Below, piece by piece: positions 1-5,596 of a stretch of 6,708 nucleotides of DNA; position 1 is the stretch's first letter; every line of letters begins with the position of its first letter. The position numbers and the translations under genes are program-made. A model generated the notes under the pieces. It saw nothing but the letters and a program-made list of their open reading frames with translations. It made no database searches and was not told the origin of the DNA. This DNA comes from a bacterium (lineage in GTDB: Bacteria; Planctomycetota; JACOTG01; JAUIME01): positions 1 through 6,708 of the forward strand of contig JAUIME010000293.1 in assembly GCA_030433195.1 (NCBI GenBank), written 5' to 3'.

Positions 1-1231
1 AATCGAAACGCCGGCGGCACTCGACGCCCTCGTCGAAGCGACTCGCGAATCGTGCCCCTTCGAGCTGCGCCTGACAGCCATCGGAGCGCTCGCCGAACGC
101 CGAGAAGATCGCGCCCTGACGGTTCTCCGAGAATCAACCGCGCGCCGCCTCGCTACGTGCGAGACCCACGGTCGACTCGCGCCGGACGCAACGGCGGAAG
201 ACGCGAACCTCCTCATCGAGACCCTCGTCGCGCTCGTGCGGCGCGGTTCTCGCGACGACCTGGCGCGCGCGATCTCGATCGCCGTGCGCGCCCTCGCGGA
301 GGCCCCCGACGAGACGGCACGCTCGATCTGGAGCGGGACCTTGGTGCGCATCCTGCGCGCCGGCGATCGCGACGACGCGCGCACGCTGTTCGAGTCGGAG
401 CTCGCACGACGCGACGCAGCGCGCCCGCACGTGGCGCCCACGCCACAGTCGATCCTCGAAACCGCGGACGGACTGCGCCGCACACGCGAGTACGACCTCG
501 CCGCGGTCGCCTATTCCTTCGTGCTCGAGACGGGACCGAAGACCGAGCCCGCGGACTTCGACGCGGCGCGACGCCTGGCGGCATGGCACGAACGTACGGA
601 GAGATTCAGCGCGGCCGACCGGGCGTTCGGACGAGCCTTCGCGATCGCGGTGCTCCACGGCCTGATCCCGTCCGACGAGGTGGAGGCGCCGCTCCAGGGC
701 TTCCTTCCCGTCGCACGTCTGCGCGGGTTTCGGGACGTGTGCCGCGCGCTTCGGCAGGCACCGCAATCGACTGCGCAAGCGACGCTCGCTCGGTTCGAGG
801 CGGCGCTCGCGAGCGCGGGCGGCGATCGCGAGATCGCGCTGGCGTGCGCGCAATTCGCCATCGACCTCGACCTCGACCCGGGGTTCGCGCGCCGCGCGGC
901 CGAGCTGACCTACCGTATCGAACCCGAAGATCCACGCGTCTCGGTGACGCGCGCCGAGGCGCTCGCGTACGACGGCGCCACGTCCGAGGCCGCCGAAGCC
1001 TACGAACGATTCGCTGCGGGCCCTGTCCTCGACGGCGCTTCGGCGGCGGCGCACTACCTGCGCGCGGCCGAACTCCGGCTCGCGGCGGGCGACTCGGAAC
1101 GCGCTCTCGCCGATCTCGCCTCGGCCCTCGCGAACGACCCGAGCGCCGCCACAGCGATCCTCGCGCGACCCGCGTTCGCCCCGCTGCGCGATGCAGGGCA
1201 GATCGACGATCGCGGTCGCCCGACGCGCTGA
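1..1231 (+). CDS. HEAT/TPR-like helical-repeat protein, 5' partial
   Basis: The reading frame is open from base 2 to the TGA at 1229-1231, giving 409 visible residues with the N-terminus outside the window. A GTG at 236 could be taken as a start, but the frame continues upstream with equally protein-like sequence, so it is probably an internal valine. Residues about 5-45 look like a HEAT-type helix pair (ALDALVEATRE, then LRLTAIGALAERREDRALTVL). From about residue 85 the chain is a series of amphipathic helix pairs rich in Ala, Arg, Glu and Leu. The clearest TPR-like units are at about 311-340 (TRAEALAYDGATSEAAEAYERF) and 344-379 (AAHYLRAAELRLAAGDSERALADLASALANDP). No enzyme motif, transmembrane segment or signal is visible. 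Such repeats usually act as protein-binding scaffolds. The partner is unknown, and HEAT versus TPR assignment is by eye. The next gene on the same strand starts 196 bases downstream. Confidence 0.8.
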   Translation, partial: IETPAALDALVEATRESCPFELRLTAIGALAERREDRALTVLRESTARRLATCETHGRLAPDATAEDANLLIETLVALVRRGSRDDLARAISIAVRALAEAPDETARSIWSGTLVRILRAGDRDDARTLFESELARRDAARPHVAPTPQSILETADGLRRTREYDLAAVAYSFVLETGPKTEPADFDAARRLAAWHERTERFSAADRAFGRAFAIAVLHGLIPSDEVEAPLQGFLPVARLRGFRDVCRALRQAPQSTAQATLARFEAALASAGGDREIALACAQFAIDLDLDPGFARRAAELTYRIEPEDPRVSVTRAEALAYDGATSEAAEAYERFAAGPVLDGASAAAHYLRAAELRLAAGDSERALADLASALANDPSAATAILARPAFAPLRDAGQIDDRGRPTR

Positions 1232-1427
1232 TCGTCGAACCACAACGACGCGCGTCGCAGGATCTCGACGCTTCGCAAGCATCCTCGACGTCGTTCCCTG
1301 CGCGTCACGACTCACCGCGCTGCACATTCCCACGCGATCCACGATTCGAGCTCGTACCCCGGCCCGGAACACGAGCGAAATCCGAACGACGAGCATCGCG
1401 CGGAACGCGTGTTGCTCCTGGCAGGTC

Positions 1428-1949
1428 ATGAACACTTACCGACAAACAACTCACTGGACGCGACTTCTCCTCACGGTCGCGCTCATCGCGGGACTCGCCA
1501 CGACGGTCGTTCCCGTTCTTTCCGCCGATCGCGAAGACCTCCTTCGCGACGATGCCCTCGAAGACTGCTCGCGAATCGCCGCGGCGCTACGTCAGTTCTC
1601 GGCCGACACGGGTCTCACCCTCTCGGACCTCGAAGCCGGCAGCGGTAGCGCCCACCTCGTCGGCCCCGGCCTCGTGCCCGGCGGAATCGCCGACGACTCG
1701 GTTCGAGACGACATCCTCGCGCTGGCCCTGACGCGCTCCGAGCTCGCCGCTACGAGCACGACCTGGAGCGGGCCGTACATGATGGCGCTGCGCGAGGATC
1801 CGTGGGAGCGAGCGTATGTCGTGACGCCGTCCGCGGGCGGCAGCTCGCCCTGGGTGCTCTCGGCCGGACCGAACGGCGTGATCGAAACCGATCCGCTCTC
1901 GCGCGTGATCCGCGGCGACGACGTCGGCGTGGCGCTCGTCGCGGAGTGA
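1428..1949 (+). CDS. GspG-like (type II secretion pseudopilin-like) protein lacking a prepilin motif
   Basis: This 173-residue protein resembles the major pseudopilin GspG in its C-terminal half. WSGPYMMALREDPWERAYVV (113-132) corresponds to the family's 'GPYLxxLPxDPWGNPYxY' region. WVLSAGPNGVIET (142-154) corresponds to the 'SxGPDGxxGT' strand, and a GDD at 163-165 lies where GspG has its acidic calcium-binding loop. Residues about 12-32 (LLLTVALIAGLATTVVPVL) form one hydrophobic helix, followed by a charged helix (34-59), as in a pilin spine. The usual cleavage motif (G before FTLIE) is absent; the N-terminus is MNTYRQTTHWTR. The protein may be an uncleaved membrane-anchored relative, or be exported by an ordinary signal peptide. 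ATG 1428 was chosen because it sits directly before the hydrophobic segment, while the open frame further upstream is Arg-rich and unlike protein. The ribosome binding site is weak (AGG only 2 bases from ATG). No other type II secretion gene is visible. Confidence 0.75.
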   Translation: MNTYRQTTHWTRLLLTVALIAGLATTVVPVLSADREDLLRDDALEDCSRIAAALRQFSADTGLTLSDLEAGSGSAHLVGPGLVPGGIADDSVRDDILALALTRSELAATSTTWSGPYMMALREDPWERAYVVTPSAGGSSPWVLSAGPNGVIETDPLSRVIRGDDVGVALVAE

Positions 1950-2097
1950 TCTCGCGCCGACGCTCGCGTAAAGTCGACCGAGCACGGACGACGACCGTGA
2001 TCGCTGATGTTTCTCAAGTCGAGAGAACCAATCGACCGACAAGAGACGTCGAAGAGAGCGTCGACGAGGATTCGAACCGCTTCATCGGAGGATCGAC
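1950..2097 (+). other. Leader and spacer before the glycosyltransferase gene
   Basis: This 148-base gap carries no convincing coding sequence. TAAAGT at 1969-1974 is a possible -10 element, but no acceptable -35 sits 16-18 bases upstream. A small inverted repeat (TTCTC 2011-2015, GAGAA 2023-2027, 7-base loop) is too weak to call a terminator. The spacer ends in the strong ribosome binding site of the next gene. The glycosyltransferase probably has its own promoter here or is read through from the pseudopilin-like gene; the sequence does not decide between them. Confidence 0.3.
2087..2092 (+). promoter_or_regulatory. Ribosome binding site GGAGGA of the glycosyltransferase
   Basis: GGAGGA lies 5 bases before ATG 2098, a near-perfect match to the anti-Shine-Dalgarno sequence. 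It fixes the start of the gene and is the strongest + strand ribosome binding site in the window. Confidence 0.8.
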
Positions 2098-3027
2098 ATG
2101 ATCAAGGCGCGGCTTCCACGTGTCTCGGTGATCGTGCACGCTGCAGCAGGGCGTGACGCGAGATCGACGCTCGACTCGGTCCTCCGTCAGACGATCGAGG
2201 ATGTCGAAGTCCTCGTCGCGGTCCCCGGTACGGCCAGTCCTCACGAGATCGAACCGCTCGACGGGATCGATCCGCGCGTCGCGCTCGTGGTCTCGCCCGA
2301 CACCGACTTGCCGGCGCGCGTGCGCAATCGCTGCCTACGCGTGGCCAAAGGCAACTTCGTCGCGTTCGTCGAAGCCGGCGACCAGTGGCGGCCCGACAAG
2401 CTCGAGCGGCAGATGAACGTGATGCGCGAATCGCCGCGGCTGGCGATGTCGTTCACCGACGCCGAAGGCGAAGGATTCCAGCCGAGCCCCGAGCGGTCGC
2501 TCGTCGCCCGGGACGGCTCCGAGTTCCTCGGCGCGCTGCTGCGTCGTCACTTCGTGCCGCTTTCGGGCGTGATGGTCCGCGCTTCGGCGCTGCGTGTCCT
2601 CGACGGCTTCGACGAAAGCACGCGCCTGCGCGGTTTCGAAGACTACGAGATGTGGCTGCGCCTCGCGATCCGGGGGGACGCCGTCGCCGCCATTCCCGAG
2701 CCGCTAGCGCGCATCGCCCCGCCGATCGCGGACGCGCGACGCCTTCGAGAAGAGACGGCCCGGCGCACGATCCTGCGTCGTATCGAGCGGCGCGGACCGC
2801 AGCTCGCCCCCGAGCACGACCACGTCCTTCGCAATTCGCTCGCGTCGACGCTGCGCGACATCGGCTGCGCGTGGCTCGGTGAAGCCCGGGTCCATCGATC
2901 GAGGCGCTACTTCCACACCTCGATCCGTACGCGACCCGTGCAACTACGCGGGTATGCGCTCCTCGCGCTCTCGTTCCTCAACAAGCGCCTCGCGACGCGC
3001 GTCGTACGGCGTCGCCTCGCTCGCTGA
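2098..3027 (+). CDS. Family 2 (GT-A) glycosyltransferase
   Basis: This 309-residue protein has the order of a GT2 domain. It begins with a strand and helix, VSVIVHAAAGRDARSTLDSVLRQTIEDVEVLVAV (9-42). The block ARVRNRCLRVAKGNFVAFVEAGDQWRPDKLERQM (73-106) matches the usual 'ARNxGxxxAxGxYxxFLDxDDxWxPxKLExQ'. SGVMVRASALRVLDGFDE (156-173) follows, then GFEDYEMWLRLAIRG (179-193), whose E181/D182 occupy the catalytic-base ED position. A basic C-terminal tail (about 262-309, many Arg) has no clear membrane span. Two motifs are atypical: the N-terminal 'VDDGS' nucleotide-binding segment reads AVPGTAS (41-47), and the DxDD-type motif reads EAGD (92-95), keeping only the last Asp. Family members move sugars from nucleotide donors to glycan, lipid or protein acceptors in the cytoplasm or at the inner membrane. 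Donor and acceptor cannot be read here. The stop codon lies 4 bases from that of a convergent gene. Confidence 0.88.
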   Translation: MIKARLPRVSVIVHAAAGRDARSTLDSVLRQTIEDVEVLVAVPGTASPHEIEPLDGIDPRVALVVSPDTDLPARVRNRCLRVAKGNFVAFVEAGDQWRPDKLERQMNVMRESPRLAMSFTDAEGEGFQPSPERSLVARDGSEFLGALLRRHFVPLSGVMVRASALRVLDGFDESTRLRGFEDYEMWLRLAIRGDAVAAIPEPLARIAPPIADARRLREETARRTILRRIERRGPQLAPEHDHVLRNSLASTLRDIGCAWLGEARVHRSRRYFHTSIRTRPVQLRGYALLALSFLNKRLATRVVRRRLAR

Positions 3028-3031
3028 GGGC

Positions 3032-3190
3032 CTAGAAGAACGGGTAGAGGAACGGAGCGAACGCCGACGTCTGGAAGAAGATGATCACGAGGCTGAGGGC
3101 GAGCAAGAGAAACAGCAGCGGGAACAGCCACCACTTCTTCTCGGTCTTCACGAATTCCCAGAACTCGCCGAAGATGCGCAGGCGGCTCAT
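3032..3190 (-). CDS. DUF5989-family 52-residue membrane protein (SxtK-like position)
   Basis: The protein has 52 residues. A charged amphipathic start (RLRIFGEFWEFVKTEKKWW, 3-21) is followed by one hydrophobic segment (about 22-39, LFPLLFLLLALSLVIIFF). It ends in QTSAFAPFLYPFF. The layout 'xExWxFxKxxKKWWLxPxxxxLLLxxxxxxxxxxSxxAPFxYxxF' is that of the DUF5989 family, tiny proteins commonly encoded beside NodU/CmcH carbamoyltransferases and comparable in position and size to SxtK of saxitoxin clusters (from memory of these families). The ATG overlaps the TGA of the carbamoyltransferase as ATGA (3187-3190), and a good ribosome binding site AAGGAG lies 7 bases upstream within that gene, so translation is probably coupled. 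Function is unknown; an inner-membrane helper or anchor for the enzyme is inference. No transcription terminator is visible before the convergent glycosyltransferase. Confidence 0.88.
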   Translation of the reverse strand: MSRLRIFGEFWEFVKTEKKWWLFPLLFLLLALSLVIIFFQTSAFAPFLYPFF

Positions 3191-4905
3191 ACGAGATCTC
3201 CTTCGATTCGACTCTTGTCGACGATGCAGTTGCCGAGCACGAGCACGTCCATGCCCGTCTTGAGGAAGCAATTGAGCGCGTTCTCGGGCGTATTGACGAT
3301 CGGCTCGCCACGCACATTGAACGACGTGTTGACGACGACCGGAACGCCGGAGTGCTTCCCGAACTCCTCGATCATGTCGTAGTAGAGCGCGTTGTCGCGA
3401 CGCGTCACGGTCTGCACGCGTCCGGTTCCGTCTTCGTGGGTCACGGCCGGGATCTTGTCGCGTACTTCCGCGCGCACCTTCGGGACCATCAGCATGTACG
3501 GCAGCTCGAGCCCTTCGTCCATCTCGAAGAACTCGTGCGCGCGTTCGAGCAGCACCGCCGGCGCGAACGGACGGAACTTTTCGCGGAACTTGACCTTGGC
3601 GTTGATGATGTCCTTCATCTCGGGATTCATCGGGTTGGCGATGATCGAACGCGAACCGAGCGCGCGCGGCCCGAATTCCATCCGCCCCTGATACCAACCG
3701 ATGACCTTGCTGTCGGCGACGTGCTTGGCCGACTCCTTCACGAGCGCGTCGCGGTCGTGTTTCTCGTACGGAATGTTCCGCGCCTTCAGGACCGCTTCGC
3801 ACTCGTCGTTCGAGTACTCGGGACCGAGATACGCGTGCCTCATCTCGTAGGTGCGCGGATTGCCGAGCAGCGTGTTCCAAACGAAGAACGCCGCTCCGAC
3901 CGCACCACCCGAATCGCCCGCGGCGGGCTGGATCCACACGCGCTTGAACGGCGTCTCTTTCAAGATGCGCCAGTTCGCGACCGAGTTGAGGCCGACGCCG
4001 CCCGCGATGCACAGGTCGTCGAGCCCGTACTTCTCGTGCGTGGCGCGCGCGAGGTTGACGATGATGCGCTCGACGATCTTCTGCCCGGAGTGCGCGATGT
4101 CGCGGTGGAAGTCTTCGAGCTCGCTCTCGGGCAGGCGCTGCGGCCGACCGAACAGCCGTTCGAAGCGTCGGTTGAACATGCGCTTCGAACTCCAGTGGTG
4201 CGCGAAGTACTTCATGTTCAGTCGGAAGCTGCCGTCGGGCTTCATGTCGACGAGCTCGGCGAACTGGTCGACGTACTTCGGCTCGCCGTACGGCGCGAGA
4301 CCCATCACCTTCCACTCGGCGTCGTTGACGCGGAATCCCAGGTACGACGTGATCGCGCTGTAGAGCAAACCGATCGAGTGCGGGAAGCTGATTTGTTCTT
4401 CGAGGTGAATCTGGTTTCCGTCGCCGTAGCCGCGGCCCGTCGTCGTCCATTCGCCGACGCCGTCGAGCGTGAGGATCGCGGCCTTCTCGTACGGTGACAC
4501 GAGAAACGCGCTCGCCGCATGCGACATGTGATGCTCGGCAAAGAGGATCTCCTTGTCGGGCATCTCGAGGCTCTTCTGGATGTCGGTCCGCATCCACAAG
4601 CGATCCTTGAGCCACAGCGGGATCGCCTTCAGGAACGACACCATCGAGTGCGGCCACGTGAACGTGTACATGTTCAGGATGCGATCGAACTTCACGAACG
4701 GCTTCTCATAGAAGACGACGTGGTCGATCTGTTCCCTCGTGATGCCGCCTTCGGCCAGGCAGTAGTCGATCGCGAGCTTCGGGAAGCCGGGATCGTGCTT
4801 CTTGCGGTTGAAGCGTTCTTCTTCCGCTGCCGCGACGAGCGTACCGTCTTGCACCAACGCGGCCGCGGCGTCGTGGTAATAGCAGGAGATTCCCAGAATG
4901 TTCAT
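3187..4905 (-). CDS. NodU/CmcH-type O-carbamoyltransferase
   Basis: This 572-residue protein has the full length and both domains of the carbamoyltransferase family (NodU, CmcH, TobZ, SxtI). By analogy with TobZ, it should make carbamoyl-adenylate from carbamoyl phosphate and ATP and pass the carbamoyl group to a hydroxyl of a small molecule or glycan. The Kae1-like N-domain (about 1-360) starts MNILGISCYYHDAAAAL. It contains HHMSHAASAF (125-134), TLDGVGEW (146-153), CIAGGVGLNSVANWRI (299-314) and AAGDSGGAVGAAF (328-340). H125, H129, D148 and D331 fit the spacing I recall for the TobZ metal site. The YrdC-like C-domain has GWYQGRMEFGPRALGSRSI (403-421), KFREKFRPFAPAVL (439-452), HEDGTGRVQTV (490-500) and NTSFNVRGEPIVNTP (526-540). 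All look intact, so the enzyme should be active. It lies 27 bases after the SxtJ-like gene and overlaps the next gene by 4. Its own ribosome binding site is weak, suggesting operon-dependent translation. The acceptor is unknown. Confidence 0.96.
   Translation of the reverse strand: MNILGISCYYHDAAAALVQDGTLVAAAEEERFNRKKHDPGFPKLAIDYCLAEGGITREQIDHVVFYEKPFVKFDRILNMYTFTWPHSMVSFLKAIPLWLKDRLWMRTDIQKSLEMPDKEILFAEHHMSHAASAFLVSPYEKAAILTLDGVGEWTTTGRGYGDGNQIHLEEQISFPHSIGLLYSAITSYLGFRVNDAEWKVMGLAPYGEPKYVDQFAELVDMKPDGSFRLNMKYFAHHWSSKRMFNRRFERLFGRPQRLPESELEDFHRDIAHSGQKIVERIIVNLARATHEKYGLDDLCIAGGVGLNSVANWRILKETPFKRVWIQPAAGDSGGAVGAAFFVWNTLLGNPRTYEMRHAYLGPEYSNDECEAVLKARNIPYEKHDRDALVKESAKHVADSKVIGWYQGRMEFGPRALGSRSIIANPMNPEMKDIINAKVKFREKFRPFAPAVLLERAHEFFEMDEGLELPYMLMVPKVRAEVRDKIPAVTHEDGTGRVQTVTRRDNALYYDMIEEFGKHSGVPVVVNTSFNVRGEPIVNTPENALNCFLKTGMDVLVLGNCIVDKSRIEGDLV
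3198..3203 (-). promoter_or_regulatory. Ribosome binding site AAGGAG of the DUF5989 gene
   Basis: On the minus strand AAGGAG stands 7 bases before the ATG at 3190, inside the last codons of the carbamoyltransferase gene. It supports the 52-residue reading frame as a real, separately initiated gene rather than a chance open frame. Confidence 0.75.
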
Positions 4906-4932
4906 TCGGCAGCTCGACTCGCTCGGTGAAGA

Positions 4933-5163
4933 CTAGAAGGGTTTGTAGTAGCGCTCGAGGGTGAGGTCTTCCTGCTTCTTGCGAGGCTCCCAGTAGGTGT
5001 CGCCGCGAAGTCGCAGGCGCAACGGATCGACGATCCGCTTGAGCGAGAAGAAGGGCACGATCAGAACGTAGACCACCGTCATGATGAGGTAGGTCTGGAA
5101 CACGCCGATCGGACGGACGATCGCCATCCACCGGCGCATGAACTTGCTCTTGTACTCAGGCAT
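4933..5163 (-). CDS. Short SxtJ-like single-span membrane protein
   Basis: This 76-residue protein is the first gene of the carbamoyltransferase operon. A basic N-terminus (YKSKFMRRWMAIVR, 4-17) precedes a single hydrophobic segment (about 18-39, PIGVFQTYLIMTVVYVLIVPFF). The cytoplasmic-looking tail contains KRIVDPLRLRL (42-52), TYWEPRKK (56-63) and a final LERYYKPF. A 'DPL...YW' tail ending in aromatic residues and F is what I recall of the C-terminal part of SxtJ-family proteins, which sit beside carbamoyltransferases. SxtJ itself is longer, about 130 residues as I remember, so this would be a shortened form keeping one span and the tail. The name rests on the tail motif plus position. The ATG at 5163 has only a weak ribosome binding site; M9 is an alternative start. 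A role in tethering the carbamoyltransferase or handling its membrane-bound substrate is inference. Confidence 0.8.
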   Translation of the reverse strand: MPEYKSKFMRRWMAIVRPIGVFQTYLIMTVVYVLIVPFFSLKRIVDPLRLRLRGDTYWEPRKKQEDLTLERYYKPF

Positions 5164-5202
5164 GAGACGAGGTCTGCTCCGGCAGATGAGGCGACCACTC
5201 GG

Positions 5203-5250
5203 GTCGTGACACGTTCAGGTGGTGACACGTTCAGGTCGTGACACGTGGGA
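5203..5250. repeat. Three tandem 16-bp repeats with CGTGACACG cores
   Basis: Units lie at 5203-5218 (GTCGTGACACGTTCAG), 5219-5234 (GTGGTGACACGTTCAG, one mismatch) and 5235-5250 (GTCGTGACACGTGGGA, identical for 12 bases). Each contains CGTGACACG, a 4+4 palindrome about one central base (GGTGACACG in the second unit). Centres are at 5209, 5225 and 5241, so spacing is exactly 16 bp, about one and a half helical turns. The array lies 40-87 bases upstream of the SxtJ-like start codon, and downstream of the predicted transcription start, so it would be both DNA site and RNA leader. It could be a regulator-binding array or a recent tandem duplication. Confidence 0.85.
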
Positions 5251-5294
5251 GATCGCGGGCTTCGAGTCTGGAACGTCGAGGGATCCCAGGGGTG

Positions 5295-5306
5295 ATCTCG
5301 CGAGAT
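5295..5306. promoter_or_regulatory. 12-bp palindrome at the operon start point (possible operator)
   Basis: ATCTCGCGAGAT is a perfect 12-bp palindrome. It overlaps the last two bases of the minus-strand -10 element and covers the predicted start point near 5298, a usual place for a repressor site. A 12-bp palindrome is expected about once or twice by chance in a window this size, so the position rather than the sequence is the argument. Confidence 0.4.
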
Positions 5307-5333
5307 TCTAGGCAGGCCACTCGCCTTTGTCAA
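5305..5333 (-). promoter_or_regulatory. Sigma70-type promoter for the carbamoyltransferase operon
   Basis: Read on the minus strand, TTGACA (5333-5328) is followed by a 17-base spacer and TAGAAT (5310-5305). This is 6/6 and 5/6 to the housekeeping consensus with ideal spacing, and it stands out in GC-rich DNA. Transcription should start near 5298, giving a leader of about 134 bases before ATG 5163 that contains the tandem repeats. The three minus-strand genes are tightly packed and no other good minus-strand promoter was seen, so this is the likely operon promoter. Confidence 0.8.
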
Positions 5334-5402
5334 CCGAAGCGAAGGCTCTCGAAAGCGCCTGCGCGGGGCAGTCGGGCCGCCGACCGGGAGCCGCGCTTCG
5401 AG

Positions 5403-5432
5403 TGGACAGGGAGTCCGACCCTGACTTACAAT
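5403..5432 (+). promoter_or_regulatory. Candidate promoter for the sulfatase-like gene
   Basis: TGGACA (5403-5408) and TACAAT (5427-5432) each match the sigma70 consensus at 5/6 positions with an 18-base spacer. The start point would be near 5439, leaving a leader of about 158 bases. A second possible -10, TAGACT (5549-5554), is nearer the gene but has no recognisable -35 box. Confidence 0.45.
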
Positions 5433-5596
5433 CCGAGGGCCGCCGGCGACGCCGATCCGCTTCACGAGACCGGTGTTGCGCACGCCGCCGCTGCCGACGA
5501 AATCCCGCTCACGGCGACCGGGAATCCGCCGTATCGGGCGGCATCGAGTAGACTCTCGAAGCACGAACCCCCGATCCCCGACCCCAGGAACGCATC

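Larger units (their letters stand above)
5164..5596. other. Divergent intergenic regulatory region
   Basis: This 433-base gap separates the minus-strand carbamoyltransferase operon from the plus-strand sulfatase-like gene. Open frames across it are Arg/Pro/Ser-rich and do not look like protein. It holds three tandem 16-bp repeats (5203-5250), a 12-bp palindrome (5295-5306), a near-consensus minus-strand promoter (5305-5333) and a candidate plus-strand promoter (5403-5432). There are also small GC inverted repeats (GTCGG 5371-5375 with CCGAC 5380-5384; CCGCC 5526-5530 with GGCGG 5537-5541). The two -35 boxes are 69 bases apart, as in divergent promoter pairs. No tRNA or recognisable riboswitch was found by eye. 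Confidence 0.65.

Noticed and set aside
1246..1257. 12-bp palindrome CGACGCGCGTCG after the helical-repeat gene
   Set aside because: Made only of CG-rich steps common in this DNA, with no T-run and no nearby promoter, so neither a terminator nor an operator can be supported.
1191..1427. Upstream extension of the pseudopilin-like gene to an ATG at 1191
   Set aside because: The extension overlaps the end of the preceding gene and reads as Arg/Thr-rich non-protein-like sequence. The hydrophobic anchor begins just after ATG 1428.
52..1431. 459-codon plus-strand open frame overlapping the helical-repeat gene
   Set aside because: Extremely Arg/Pro-rich product in a shifted frame with no recognisable domain; a shadow of the real frame.
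134..1435. 433-codon open frame on the minus strand opposite the helical-repeat gene
   Set aside because: Arg-rich, low-complexity product without family motifs. The plus-strand frame ending at 1231 reads as a regular amphipathic repeat protein, so this is a GC-driven shadow.
1946..1974. Possible promoter with TAAAGT as -10 before the glycosyltransferase
   Set aside because: The bases at the -35 distance (around GTGATC) do not match a -35 box, so it is too weak to list as a promoter.
4493..4501. GGTGACACG, identical to the core of the second leader repeat, inside the carbamoyltransferase gene
   Set aside because: It is a single copy at codons for the conserved FLVSPYE segment, so coding constraint and chance explain it.
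3191..4657. Long minus-strand frame running from 4657 through the carbamoyltransferase gene into the DUF5989 frame
   Set aside because: The portion upstream of the ATG at 3190 is an Arg-rich out-of-frame reading of the carbamoyltransferase. Only the last 52 codons are a real gene.
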